Shown: positions 1 to 8,124 of the stretch, piece after piece
How positions within the stretch are numbered: position 1 is the first letter of the stretch
Layout: each line of letters opens with the position of its first letter
Assembly: GCA_014377775.1 (NCBI GenBank)
Contig: JACMOW010000127.1
Span: 1-40,537 of the forward strand
DNA from: Pedobacter sp.
Lineage (GTDB): Bacteria > Bacteroidota > Bacteroidia > Sphingobacteriales > Sphingobacteriaceae
Reading direction: 5' to 3'
DNA length: 40,537 nucleotides
Notes under the pieces: model-generated
Seen by the model: only the letters and a program-made list of their open reading frames with translations
The model's database searches: none
Told to the model about the DNA's origin: nothing
Translations under genes and position numbers: made by a program

Positions 1-5
1 AAAAG

Positions 6-416
6 ATGTATCCAGAATATTTAGTAGAGCCTATGCGTGCAGAGTTAACCAACGTAGGTTTTGAAGAGTTAAAGTCAGCAGAAGAGGTAGATAGTGCAAT
101 TAAAAGCGAGGGAACGGTTTTTGTAGTCGTAAATTCTGTTTGTGGTTGTGCCGCAGCTAATGCGCGTCCGGCAGCTAAACTGGCCGCATCAAACGCTAAA
201 CATCCAAATAAACTGGTAACGGTTTTTGCAGGTATGGAAAAAGATGCGGTTGATAGAGCAAGAGCATATATGATGCCTTTTCCACCTTCATCGCCAGCAA
301 TGGCACTGTTTAAAGATGGTAAATTGGTGCACATGATTGAGCGTCATCAAATTGAAGGTAGGCCAGCACAAATGATAGCTGATAGCTTAATTGGAGCTTT
401 TGAACAATATTGTTAG
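6..416 (+). CDS. Bacilliredoxin, BrxA/BrxB (YphP/YqiW) family
   Basis: A 136-residue protein with a thioredoxin-like fold. The family removes bacillithiol or similar thiol adducts from cytoplasmic proteins. The diagnostic CGC motif sits in NSVCGCAAANARP (about residues 43-55), and the N-terminal stretch VEPMRAELTNVGFEEL matches the family start. Length is typical (about 140). The start codon is five bases from the window edge, so its upstream signals cannot be seen. The stop overlaps the stop of the convergent cdaA by a few bases. The family call is secure; the exact thiol substrate in Bacteroidota is inferred. Confidence 0.93.
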   Translation: MYPEYLVEPMRAELTNVGFEELKSAEEVDSAIKSEGTVFVVVNSVCGCAAANARPAAKLAASNAKHPNKLVTVFAGMEKDAVDRARAYMMPFPPSSPAMALFKDGKLVHMIERHQIEGRPAQMIADSLIGAFEQYC

Positions 417-1204
417 AAATCTTTGTTTAGTAGTTTCTCTAATTCTCCAAAGGATACATTCATTCTTACCCGGCCTTGTTTTGCGTAGGCAATTTCTCCT
501 GTTTCTTCGGAGATAATTACGGCAACGGCATCGGTATTTTCAGAAATTCCTATTCCTGCCCTATGGCGCAAACCAAATTGTGGAGGTAACTTTTCATTAT
601 CTGTTAAAGGCAAAATACAACTGGCGCTTTTAATTTTATTTTCGGCAATTACAACGGCACCATCGTGTAAAGGACTGTGTTTTTGAAAAATACTTTCCAA
701 TAAACGTTTTGATATTTTCGATTCGATAATCTCGCAACTGTTGGCAAAAAGCTGATCATCATAAAACTTTACAAATACAATTAATGCCCCTGTTCGTGTT
801 TTTTTCATGCTCTTACAAGCATCGATAATCGGTTTTATCCGCAATAAATTGTCTCTTTCTAAATCTTTACTTCCAAATAAGTTTCCCCACCATGTTTTGT
901 TCTTTTGCAAGAAAGTGTTTTTTCCAATATGTAAAAGAAAACGTCTAATCTCAGGCTGAAATATCACCACTAATGCCATAATGCCTACGCTCATGAATTT
1001 GTTAATGATGGTAGATAGCAAATCCATGTGCAAACTAGTTACCAAATGATAAAACAGAAAGATGATAAGGAGGCCAAGCAGTAAATTTACCGCAAGCGTG
1101 TTTTTAATTAAACTGTAGATATAATATAATAGAATGGCAACTACGATGATATCTATGACATTAACCCAAGTAATTTTAAGGAAATCAAAGTCGAGGTTTT
1201 TCAT
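413..1204 (-). CDS. cdaA: Diadenylate cyclase CdaA (c-di-AMP synthase)
   Basis: Membrane-bound diadenylate cyclase that condenses two ATP into cyclic-di-AMP, which controls potassium and osmotic balance and cell-wall homeostasis. Three hydrophobic segments fill about residues 15-85. The DisA_N catalytic domain follows, with the DGA motif (LHDGAVVI, about 181-183) and the RHR motif (GLRHRAGIG, about 213-215). I chose the ATG at 1204 (MKNLDFDF), giving 263 residues; the track start at 1213 is an upstream TTG. It lies 17 bases after folP on the same strand, a pairing usual in Bacteroidota, and so is probably co-transcribed with it. No CdaR or GlmM gene is adjacent, unlike in Firmicutes. Confidence 0.94.
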   Translation of the reverse strand: MKNLDFDFLKITWVNVIDIIVVAILLYYIYSLIKNTLAVNLLLGLLIIFLFYHLVTSLHMDLLSTIINKFMSVGIMALVVIFQPEIRRFLLHIGKNTFLQKNKTWWGNLFGSKDLERDNLLRIKPIIDACKSMKKTRTGALIVFVKFYDDQLFANSCEIIESKISKRLLESIFQKHSPLHDGAVVIAENKIKSASCILPLTDNEKLPPQFGLRHRAGIGISENTDAVAVIISEETGEIAYAKQGRVRMNVSFGELEKLLNKDF

Positions 1205-1221
1205 GTTGCACAAGATAAGAA

Positions 1222-2076
1222 TTATTGAGATAATTGTTTAAACAATGTTATGCACTCAACAGCCTCTTTTACATCATGAACCCTTAAAATAGAAGCTCCT
1301 TTTGTTAAAGCTATGGTATTTAAAACGCTGGTACCATTTAGCGCATCAACCGTTCTATTGTGGAGTACCTTAGTAATGATAGATTTTCGTGAAAAACCCA
1401 CCAAAATGGGAAGTTCGAAGCAATTTAAAACCTCCATTTCTCGTAGTAATTCGTAATTATGGTCTGTCGTTTTTGCAAAGCCGAAACCCGGATCAATTAT
1501 CACATCCTTAATCCCATATTCTTTCGCGATTTTTATTTTCTCTGTAAAATAATTAATCACCTCGCTAGTTATGTTTTCATAAGTAGGATTTTGTTGCATC
1601 GTTTGCGGATTACCCTTCATGTGCATCATAACGTAAGGAACATTTAATTTCGCAACAGTTTCAAACATCAGCTCATCTAAACTTCCGGCCGAAATATCAT
1701 TAATTAAATGCGCACCACCATTTATGGCAGCTTCAGCAACTTTTGATCTGAAAGTGTCGATAGAAAGCAATACTTCTGGAAATTCTTTTGCAAGGGCTTC
1801 AACTACAGGAATTAAACGTTTCATTTCTTCTCCTTCGCTAATGTGAGTGGCTCCCGGGCGAGAAGAATAGGCGCCGAGATCGATAAATCTTGCGCCTGCT
1901 GTTAAAAAATCTGCTGTTCTTTGCAAGGCTGCATTGATGTTTGTTATTCGGCTATCGCTATAAAAGGAATCTGGTGTTAAATTTAAGATGGCCATTACTT
2001 CCGGGCGACTTAAATCAATCAAATTACCCTTGGTGTTTAGTGTAATTTTTCGGTTTAAAAATGTATCTTTAGCCAT
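1222..2076 (-). CDS. folP: Dihydropteroate synthase
   Basis: Joins p-aminobenzoate to 6-hydroxymethyl-7,8-dihydropterin diphosphate in folate synthesis, and is the target of sulfonamides. All the expected TIM-barrel signatures are present in order: LNLTPDSFYSDSR (about 31-43), IDLGAYSSRPGA, LSIDTFRS, INDISAG, HMKGNPQTMQ, IDPGFGFAKT, VGFSRKS and RVHDV near the end. At 284 residues it has the normal length. It is the first gene of the minus-strand pair with cdaA and is divergent from the DUF1599 gene across 58 bases. Confidence 0.96.
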   Translation of the reverse strand: MAKDTFLNRKITLNTKGNLIDLSRPEVMAILNLTPDSFYSDSRITNINAALQRTADFLTAGARFIDLGAYSSRPGATHISEGEEMKRLIPVVEALAKEFPEVLLSIDTFRSKVAEAAINGGAHLINDISAGSLDELMFETVAKLNVPYVMMHMKGNPQTMQQNPTYENITSEVINYFTEKIKIAKEYGIKDVIIDPGFGFAKTTDHNYELLREMEVLNCFELPILVGFSRKSIITKVLHNRTVDALNGTSVLNTIALTKGASILRVHDVKEAVECITLFKQLSQ

Positions 2077-2134
2077 AATTTAACACAAAAATAAGCATTA
2101 AAACAGCTTTAAACCGACAAAAAATTTAATTGTT

Positions 2135-2674
2135 TTGGCAGCAAACACCTCACAAGAATTTGACCACGTAATAGCGGTATGTAAAACGCTATTTTTAAAG
2201 AAAACAAAAGATTACGGTACTGCATGGCGTATCCTTAGGCCTTCATCCATTACCGATCAGATTTTCATCAAAGCACAGCGTATTCGTACGCTAGAAGAAA
2301 AAAAGGTGTCGAAAGTTGGCGAAGATATTACCTCTGAATATATGGGCATTGTAAATTACTGCGTAATTGCCATGCTACAGTTAGAATTAACCGAGGCCGA
2401 CCCGAATGAAATGGAAGTAAATTTGGTAGAAAGCTTGTTTGATAAAAGCGTTACTGAAACCAAAGATTTAATGTTTGCCAAAAACCACGACTACGGTGAA
2501 GCTTGGCGAGATATGCGGATTAGCTCGTTAACTGATTTAATTTTAATGAAAATTTTTAGAGTAAAACAAATCGAAGATAATTTGGGGCAAACCTTAGCTT
2601 CTGAAGGGGTAAAGGCAAATTATCAGGACATGTTAAATTATGCCGTGTTTGCGTTGATCAAAATTAGTATATAG
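2135..2674 (+). CDS. DUF1599 domain protein with two repeats
   Basis: A 179-residue protein of unknown function built from two DUF1599 (PF07659) repeats. The first contains KTKDYGTAWRILRPSSITDQ (about 23-42) and the second KNHDYGEAWRDMRISSLTD (about 116-133), each followed by a basic helix ending near LEE or IED. No signal peptide or membrane segment is visible. The start is a TTG at 2135; no ATG lies in frame between it and the upstream in-frame TAA at 2099-2101, so a non-ATG start is forced. The conserved HDYG and AWR residues suggest a ligand or metal site, but that is speculation. Confidence 0.85.
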   Translation: MAANTSQEFDHVIAVCKTLFLKKTKDYGTAWRILRPSSITDQIFIKAQRIRTLEEKKVSKVGEDITSEYMGIVNYCVIAMLQLELTEADPNEMEVNLVESLFDKSVTETKDLMFAKNHDYGEAWRDMRISSLTDLILMKIFRVKQIEDNLGQTLASEGVKANYQDMLNYAVFALIKISI

Positions 2675-2704
2675 TAATTAGTATATAGTGCTTAGTATTT
2701 AGAT
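2663..2704. repeat. 14-bp tandem repeat, three copies
   Basis: Three head-to-tail 14-mers cover the stop codon of the DUF1599 gene and the spacer after it. Two read ATTAGTATATAGT followed by A or G, and a third is a degenerate copy (CTTAGTATTTAGAT). The first copy supplies the last codons and the TAG stop. Confidence 0.75.
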
Positions 2705-2733
2705 TAGGCAATTAGCTAAATTTAATAAAATAT

Positions 2734-3885
2734 ATGCAAAAAATATTTCTTCACTTTTCTCGTTGGTTTGTTGGCCTGTTATTCATCTTTTCGGGGTTGA
2801 TTAAGGTAAACGATCCACTGGGTTTTGGCTATAAGCTTCAAGAATATTTCGAGGTTTTTCACCTTAATTTCTTGAGCGGTTGGGCAACAGGCATTGCAAT
2901 CGTTTTGTGTGTATTAGAAATTGTTTTAGGTGCGCTTTTGCTGTTTGGATTTTGGCGTAACCAAATAACTAAAGGCCTTTTGGCGCTTATTATTTTCTTC
3001 ACTTTTTTAACTTTTGTATCTGCTGCCTTTAAAGTAGTTACTTCATGTGGGTGCTTTGGAGACGCTATCCCGCTTACTCCATGGCAATCGTTTAGTAAAG
3101 ATTTAGTATTATTGGTTTTAATTATTTATTTATTTATTCATAGGGAAAAAATTAACCCTATTACAACGAATAGTAGGTGGCAAGACGCCTTATTCGGAGT
3201 TGTTACGTTTACTTCATTGGGCTTTGGAATTTTCACCTACAATTATTTACCTGTAGTTGATTTTTTACCATATAAAGTTGGTTCAAGTATTCCCGAGTCG
3301 ATGAAAGTGCCTGAGGGAGCGCTAGCAGATGAGTTTTTGATCATTTATCAGCTTAAGCATAAAAAAACTGGAGAAACGAAAACCATGAGTGATAAGGATT
3401 ACTTGAAGCTAGAGATATGGAAGGATGAAAATTGGGAGGTTGTTGGCGAGCCCGAAAAAAAACTAATTAAAAAGGGTTATGAAGCCAAAATTAAAGATTT
3501 AGTTATCAGTGATGATTCTGGTACAGACTACACCAAAGAACTGGTCGAAAATCCGTTTTATAATTTAATAATTGTTGCCTATAACTTAAACGATGTTAAT
3601 GAAGAAGCAGTAGCTAAAACCAACGCACTTGCACTAAATGCAGTTGAGCAATTTAACATCCGATCGGTGATGTTAACTTCTAATTCGGCCAAGGATGCTG
3701 CAGTATTTAGTAAAAAAATGAAACTCTTTATGGAGGTGTTTTATGCGGATGCAGTACCATTAAAAAGTATGGTTCGGGCTAATCCAGGTATTTTATTATT
3801 AAAGAATGGAGTGATTGTAAATAAATGGCATTATCATAATTTACCTTCTTTCGATGAACTCTCTACCACTTATTTTACTAAATAA
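2734..3885 (+). CDS. BT_3928 family membrane protein (DoxX/MauE-like N-terminus)
   Basis: A 383-residue membrane protein. The first roughly 150 residues contain four hydrophobic segments in a DoxX/MauE-like arrangement (LLFIFSGLIKVNDPLGFGYK), with a CGCFGD motif after the third. In MauE-type proteins such cysteines go with redox or disulfide chemistry. The remaining roughly 200 residues are soluble, probably periplasmic, and look thioredoxin-like without an obvious CxxC. I recognise the arrangement as BT_3928 family; its biochemical role is unknown. Its TAA overlaps the ATG of the permease by one base (TAATG), so the two are translationally linked. Confidence 0.8.
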   Translation: MQKIFLHFSRWFVGLLFIFSGLIKVNDPLGFGYKLQEYFEVFHLNFLSGWATGIAIVLCVLEIVLGALLLFGFWRNQITKGLLALIIFFTFLTFVSAAFKVVTSCGCFGDAIPLTPWQSFSKDLVLLVLIIYLFIHREKINPITTNSRWQDALFGVVTFTSLGFGIFTYNYLPVVDFLPYKVGSSIPESMKVPEGALADEFLIIYQLKHKKTGETKTMSDKDYLKLEIWKDENWEVVGEPEKKLIKKGYEAKIKDLVISDDSGTDYTKELVENPFYNLIIVAYNLNDVNEEAVAKTNALALNAVEQFNIRSVMLTSNSAKDAAVFSKKMKLFMEVFYADAVPLKSMVRANPGILLLKNGVIVNKWHYHNLPSFDELSTTYFTK

Positions 3886-4940
3886 TGGGCGCTTACGTTC
3901 TTAGGAAATTCTTATATGGTTTGGCAGTAATGGCGGGTGTAATACTTGTTGTTTTTGTATTGTTTAATATTTTACCAAGCGATCCGGCACGGATGACGAT
4001 GGGGCAACGCTCGGATGTACAATCGCTAGATGCCGTAAGAAAGGAGTTTGGCTTAGATCGATCAAAACCTATACAGTTTTTACTTTATATGAATGATTTA
4101 TCGCCATTAAGTATTCATTCTTTTACGGCCGAAAATCAAGAAAAATATCATTATCAACAATTGTTTAGAGTGGGGAGGGATGTTATTGTAATCAAGATGC
4201 CCTATTTACGGCGCTCTTATCAAACCAAGCGGGATGTAACTACTATCTTGTCTGAAACGGTACCCAATACTTTTGTATTAGCCTTAACGGCGATGTTGTT
4301 TGCAACGCTGATTGGTGTTTTTTTAGGGGTTTTATCTGCTGTGCATAAAGATACGTGGATTGATAATGCGGCTAATTCGTTTGCTATATTAGGTATTTCG
4401 GCTCCATCATTCTTTGCCGGTATTATTATTGCCTGGTTGTTTGGTTTTGTTTTGGCCGATTATACAGGCTTAAATATGAGTGGGAGTTTATACAGTTACG
4501 ATCCTTTTAAAGGAGAAATTATTACTTGGAGAAACTTGTGGTTACCGATGATTACTTTGGGTTTAAGGCCATTGGCTATTATTGTGCAACTCACACGGAG
4601 TGCGATGCTCGATGTGCTGGCACAAGATTACATCCGCACCGCGAAAGCAAAAGGATTAGGCAGGAATGCAATTATTTATAAACACGCGCTTAAGAATGCA
4701 TTAAATCCGGTAATTACGGCTATTTCGGGATGGTTTGCCTCTCTATTGGCGGGTTCTTTTTTTGTGGAATATATTTTTGGCTACAATGGGTTGGGGCGTA
4801 CAACGGTTACCGCCTTAGAAATGTCGGATTTTCCGGTAGTAATGGGTGCAATTTTGTTTATTGCTTTTGTGTTTGTGGTGATGAATATTCTGGTTGATAT
4901 TTTATATGCCTGGGTTGATCCTAGGGTTAAATTGGTATGA
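3885..4940 (+). CDS. ABC transporter permease, DppB/OppB type
   Basis: Inner-membrane permease of the dipeptide/oligopeptide/nickel ABC family. The N-terminal TM segment is followed by the family motif ILPSDPARMTMG. A hydrophilic stretch of about 80 residues (about 65-120) precedes the transport domain. The EAA loop reads YIRTAKAKGLGRNAIIYKHALK and is followed by NALNPVI and a terminal GYNGLG segment. At 351 residues it is complete. No ATP-binding subunit, second permease or binding protein is beside it. It is instead coupled by overlapping stop/start codons to the BT_3928-like gene before and the shikimate kinase after. Substrate is unknown. Confidence 0.9.
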   Translation: MGAYVLRKFLYGLAVMAGVILVVFVLFNILPSDPARMTMGQRSDVQSLDAVRKEFGLDRSKPIQFLLYMNDLSPLSIHSFTAENQEKYHYQQLFRVGRDVIVIKMPYLRRSYQTKRDVTTILSETVPNTFVLALTAMLFATLIGVFLGVLSAVHKDTWIDNAANSFAILGISAPSFFAGIIIAWLFGFVLADYTGLNMSGSLYSYDPFKGEIITWRNLWLPMITLGLRPLAIIVQLTRSAMLDVLAQDYIRTAKAKGLGRNAIIYKHALKNALNPVITAISGWFASLLAGSFFVEYIFGYNGLGRTTVTALEMSDFPVVMGAILFIAFVFVVMNILVDILYAWVDPRVKLV

Positions 4941-5419
4941 AAGTTTTTTTAATTGGATTCATGGGCTGCGGTAAAAGTACCAAAGCAAAGCAGTTGGCTA
5001 ATCGATTAGACTGTTCGGTTATCGATTTGGATGCGGTAATTGTAGCAGCGCAAGGCAAATCGATTGCCGATTATTTTGCCGAAAATGGAGAAGCTGCTTT
5101 TCGAACATTAGAAAGTAACACGCTTAAAAATTATGATTATCCCGAAACTTGTGTCGTGGCTACCGGAGGCGGATTGCCCTGTTTTTTTGATAATATGGAG
5201 TGGATGAATGCGAATGGCAGAACATTTTATCTGCAGATGACACCGCCGCAACTGGTTTCTCGGCTGCATAATCGCGAAAAAAGACCTTTGCTAAAAGGGA
5301 TGGATGATGAACAACTACTGGCTTTTGTAGAGCTGAAATTAGCGGAGCGAAATGCTTTTTATACGCAGGCTCAAATGGTGGTAAATGCGTTTGATTTGGA
5401 TGTGGAGGAGTTACTTTAA
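4937..5419 (+). CDS. aroK: Shikimate kinase
   Basis: Phosphorylates shikimate at the 3-hydroxyl with ATP, the fifth step of the chorismate pathway. It shows the Walker A loop GFMGCGKST (7-15), shikimate-binding Asp in VIDLDAV (about 30-32), the FRTLE segment (about 55-59), the GGG turn (77-79) and the lid motif REKRPLL (about 113-119). At 160 residues it is slightly short but complete. The ATG overlaps the permease TGA (ATGA), and the 3' end overlaps the convergent thioesterase gene by nine bases. aroK and aroL cannot be told apart from sequence alone. Confidence 0.94.
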   Translation: MKVFLIGFMGCGKSTKAKQLANRLDCSVIDLDAVIVAAQGKSIADYFAENGEAAFRTLESNTLKNYDYPETCVVATGGGLPCFFDNMEWMNANGRTFYLQMTPPQLVSRLHNREKRPLLKGMDDEQLLAFVELKLAERNAFYTQAQMVVNAFDLDVEELL

Positions 5420-5806
5420 ATCTTCGAACTGTTCTTCAATGTATTTAATCTTCGTTTTGCCGTGGGGTGTTGGCTCACCATAATCGTTAATGTTTACGAA
5501 AACGATTTTATCAATCGTTAAAATACTTTTTCTAGTAATTTTATTTCTTACTTCACAACACATGGTGATGGAAGTGGTGCCAAAAGATGTTGCTGTTATT
5601 CCGAGTTCGACAATATCGCCCAGCTTGCCAGAGCTTACAAAATTAATTTCCGACATGTATTTGGTTACTACTCTAGGGTTTTCGAGTTGTACAATAGCAT
5701 AAATTGCCGCCTCTTCATCAATCCATTTTAAGAGGCTGCCGCCAAATAAGCCTCCATTGGGGTTTAAATCTTCGGGTTTGATCCATTTACGGGTGTGAAA
5801 ATTCAT
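5411..5806 (-). CDS. Acyl-CoA thioesterase, hotdog fold (YciA-like)
   Basis: A 131-residue single-hotdog thioesterase expected to hydrolyse acyl-CoA esters in the cytoplasm. The active-site segment NPNGGLFGGSLLKWIDEEAA (about 15-34) has the Asn, the double Gly and the Asp/Glu pair typical of the YciA/BACH group. The rest is the usual mixed strand pattern. It is convergent with aroK and sits six bases downstream of the M28 peptidase on the same strand. Chain-length preference cannot be predicted. Confidence 0.9.
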   Translation of the reverse strand: MNFHTRKWIKPEDLNPNGGLFGGSLLKWIDEEAAIYAIVQLENPRVVTKYMSEINFVSSGKLGDIVELGITATSFGTTSITMCCEVRNKITRKSILTIDKIVFVNINDYGEPTPHGKTKIKYIEEQFEDLK

Positions 5807-5812
5807 GAGATT

Positions 5813-7516
5813 CTATTTTAATTCCTTCAAATATGTGTTGGTCTGTTTCTCAACTTCCAATGTTGCTACTTTAATGCTTGAACCTACTCTAGTTGTTTTC
5901 GGATTAACGGCCATTTTACCTATGGTCGCTAAAGCATCCACATAATATTTACCCCAAACCTCAACAATGTGTTTCTCATCAGCCGCAACTTCCCCATCGG
6001 CAATTGCTTTTTTACTGAGCTCAAATTCTGTTTTTAAGCGAACAAGCGCATCTAACTTAACTTGTGCAACGGTACTAACTGCAGTGGCTTCATCAGCCGT
6101 AACTAAAGTATAAGCTGCTGTTAATGCGCTAATACCAACATTTTTCATCGTGGTGGCTGATACTTTATCAATCCGATCATTATCAGTATGGTAAAATACA
6201 TCTGTAAAATGCCACATCAGCAAACCTGGAATTTTGTGCTGTAAAAATGGGGTATGATCACTTCCGCCTTCAAAAGGGTTGTAGTTAACCGTCCAGTTGG
6301 CAAATTTTCCTTGCATTTTACAGATGTCGAAAATAAAATCATTAAAATAATGAGGGAAAAGATCTTTCTCTTGTACGTTTCCAGCTCCCCATTCACTGTG
6401 TTTATCGGTTCCTCTCGTCCAAATAGCTGATGGATCTGGCATTTTTTCCAATAAAAATGAACCACCTGTTTTTTGGGTATCTTCACCAACCATATCTAAG
6501 CTCATGCCCCATAATATGCCTTTGGCACGTTTTTTATCCTCGGTAATGTATCTTCCAGTCGAAACAATTTCATCACCCCATAAAAAAGTTAAAGTGCGTT
6601 GTGGTTTAAACTTTCCCGATTTTAGTAAAGTTGCAGTTAATCGAGCCATTTCTGCTAAAGTACCTACCCCAGTTGCATTATCATTAGCGCCTGGCTCTTG
6701 GACGTGCGCACTATAAACAAAACGTTCATTTGGTTTAAGTGAACCTTTAACATTAGCTACAATAGTTAACTCTTCCGATGGGTATGTTTTCGTTGTAATT
6801 TCAACTTTTAACTCTACTTTCCCTTTTAAGCAAGCGGCTTTTAATTTTTCTTTTACGCCATACGATAAAAATAGCGACCAAATTCCAGCATTAGCTTGCA
6901 TACTGCCAAATTGAATTGAAGTCTGATGTACTTCTGGTTGCGTGTATTTTGGCATCGAATAACCCATGGCGCCAATTGCGCCAGCTTTTATGGCAGCACT
7001 TAATAGTCGGCCAGTAGATACCTCTCCAAAAACAATTTTTCCTTTAAGATCTTTTCCTTCAAAATTAGCTGCGGTTCCTTTATCAACAAAAATAACTTCG
7101 GCAGTAACGCCTCCAATAGGGGTTGAAGGACAGTTAATTGGAATCATGTTGCGGTTGGTTTGATAAGCGATCAAAGGCAAGCTTTCGCCAACAATTTGTA
7201 CACTTGCATTTTCAGGCTCCCAAGTATTACGTTTCATCGGGCGTTTTTCAATGCGATAGGTGAGCGGCGCTTCAAATTCATTTGATTTCTGCTCTACATA
7301 TCCCGCTTTTTTTAAAATATCTTCAACATAGTGGATACTCGAATTAAAACCAGTATTACCCGGTACGCGAAAATATTTTTCTACAAAAGCGGTAGTGTTA
7401 TAGGCGTTTTTTTCGTTGAAGTTCTTTCGAGTAAGTTTAAAGTAATTTGTAGTTTGAGTTTGTGCAAACGTATTTGTGGTTAACAAAAGTAAGGTAGCAA
7501 GAAAAATTTTCTTCAT
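5813..7516 (-). CDS. Secreted M28 family zinc aminopeptidase with PA domain
   Basis: Predicted exported metallopeptidase of 567 residues. An N-terminal signal peptide (MKKIFLATLLLLTTNTFAQ) is followed by a pro/PA-like insert (about 135-235) and the M28 domain. The zinc-ligand set is visible: His271 and Asp279 in HVQEPGANDNATG, Glu316 in WGDE, Asp341 in MSLDMVGED and His421 in GGSDHTPF. It likely trims peptides in the periplasm or outside the cell. The C-terminal roughly 90 residues are helical. It shares strand and close spacing with the thioesterase, but no functional link is evident. Confidence 0.9.
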   Translation of the reverse strand: MKKIFLATLLLLTTNTFAQTQTTNYFKLTRKNFNEKNAYNTTAFVEKYFRVPGNTGFNSSIHYVEDILKKAGYVEQKSNEFEAPLTYRIEKRPMKRNTWEPENASVQIVGESLPLIAYQTNRNMIPINCPSTPIGGVTAEVIFVDKGTAANFEGKDLKGKIVFGEVSTGRLLSAAIKAGAIGAMGYSMPKYTQPEVHQTSIQFGSMQANAGIWSLFLSYGVKEKLKAACLKGKVELKVEITTKTYPSEELTIVANVKGSLKPNERFVYSAHVQEPGANDNATGVGTLAEMARLTATLLKSGKFKPQRTLTFLWGDEIVSTGRYITEDKKRAKGILWGMSLDMVGEDTQKTGGSFLLEKMPDPSAIWTRGTDKHSEWGAGNVQEKDLFPHYFNDFIFDICKMQGKFANWTVNYNPFEGGSDHTPFLQHKIPGLLMWHFTDVFYHTDNDRIDKVSATTMKNVGISALTAAYTLVTADEATAVSTVAQVKLDALVRLKTEFELSKKAIADGEVAADEKHIVEVWGKYYVDALATIGKMAVNPKTTRVGSSIKVATLEVEKQTNTYLKELK

Positions 7517-7570
7517 ATCTGTAAGATAGGAAGTTTATATGGAATTTTAAATGTATTTAGAACTTTAAGT

Positions 7571-8020
7571 TTATCGCCAATGTTTCTTATTCAATTGCTG
7601 ATCAACTGAAAATGTTCCAGAACCAACTACCCAGAATAAAATTAAAAGGCTAAGCACTATAACGGACAACCACAATTCTGAATTCAAAATAGAAAAACCA
7701 TTCGAAATATTGACGAATAAAATGGCACAAATTAATATCGGAATTTGAATTACGGCAGCAAATCGAGTTACTAGTCCGACGGTGATTAAAATACCACCTA
7801 CCAAATGTGCAAATGCCACAATGTGCATTGCAATGCTGGCTATTACAGAAGAAAATGCAAAAATGCTATCTCGAAATAATAAATCTTGAAGATAACCAGT
7901 ATCGCTAATTAGTGCGATACCCTTACTGAAAATTATTAAGCCCAATACGATGCGAACAACAGCTAACCATTTTGCATGATGGGCATCGCCCCAAAGCTCA
8001 ACTTTTTGGATAACATTCAT
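7571..8020 (-). CDS. DoxX family membrane protein
   Basis: A small four-helix membrane protein. The chosen start (MNVIQKVELWGD) gives about 149 residues; the ORF-track start 25 codons upstream is rejected because a strong AAGGAGG lies six bases before this ATG. Hydrophobic segments cover most of the protein, and HAKWLAVVRIVLGLIIFSKG resembles the DoxX N-terminal helix. DoxX proteins are linked to membrane redox balance in other bacteria, but the function here is not established. It stands alone between the M28 peptidase and the GT39-like gene. Confidence 0.85.
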   Translation of the reverse strand: MNVIQKVELWGDAHHAKWLAVVRIVLGLIIFSKGIALISDTGYLQDLLFRDSIFAFSSVIASIAMHIVAFAHLVGGILITVGLVTRFAAVIQIPILICAILFVNISNGFSILNSELWLSVIVLSLLILFWVVGSGTFSVDQQLNKKHWR

Positions 8021-8026
8021 AATAAA

Positions 8027-8033
8027 CCTCCTT
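8027..8033 (-). promoter_or_regulatory. Strong Shine-Dalgarno before the DoxX gene
   Basis: On the minus strand the sequence reads AAGGAGG, six bases ahead of the ATG at 8020. Full Shine-Dalgarno sequences are rare in Bacteroidota, so this one both fixes the start and stands out from its neighbours. Confidence 0.7.
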
Positions 8034-8124
8034 TTTAAGCTATGTGAATATAAGAAATGAAAACGACAAATACAAATCGTAAAGGCTGGGCGCATAACGT
8101 TTAGCGCTGAATACCAACGCTTAA

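Noticed and set aside
413-416. Overlap of the bacilliredoxin and cdaA stop codons as a functional feature
   Set aside because: Convergent genes overlapping by four bases are common in compact genomes and nothing suggests regulation.
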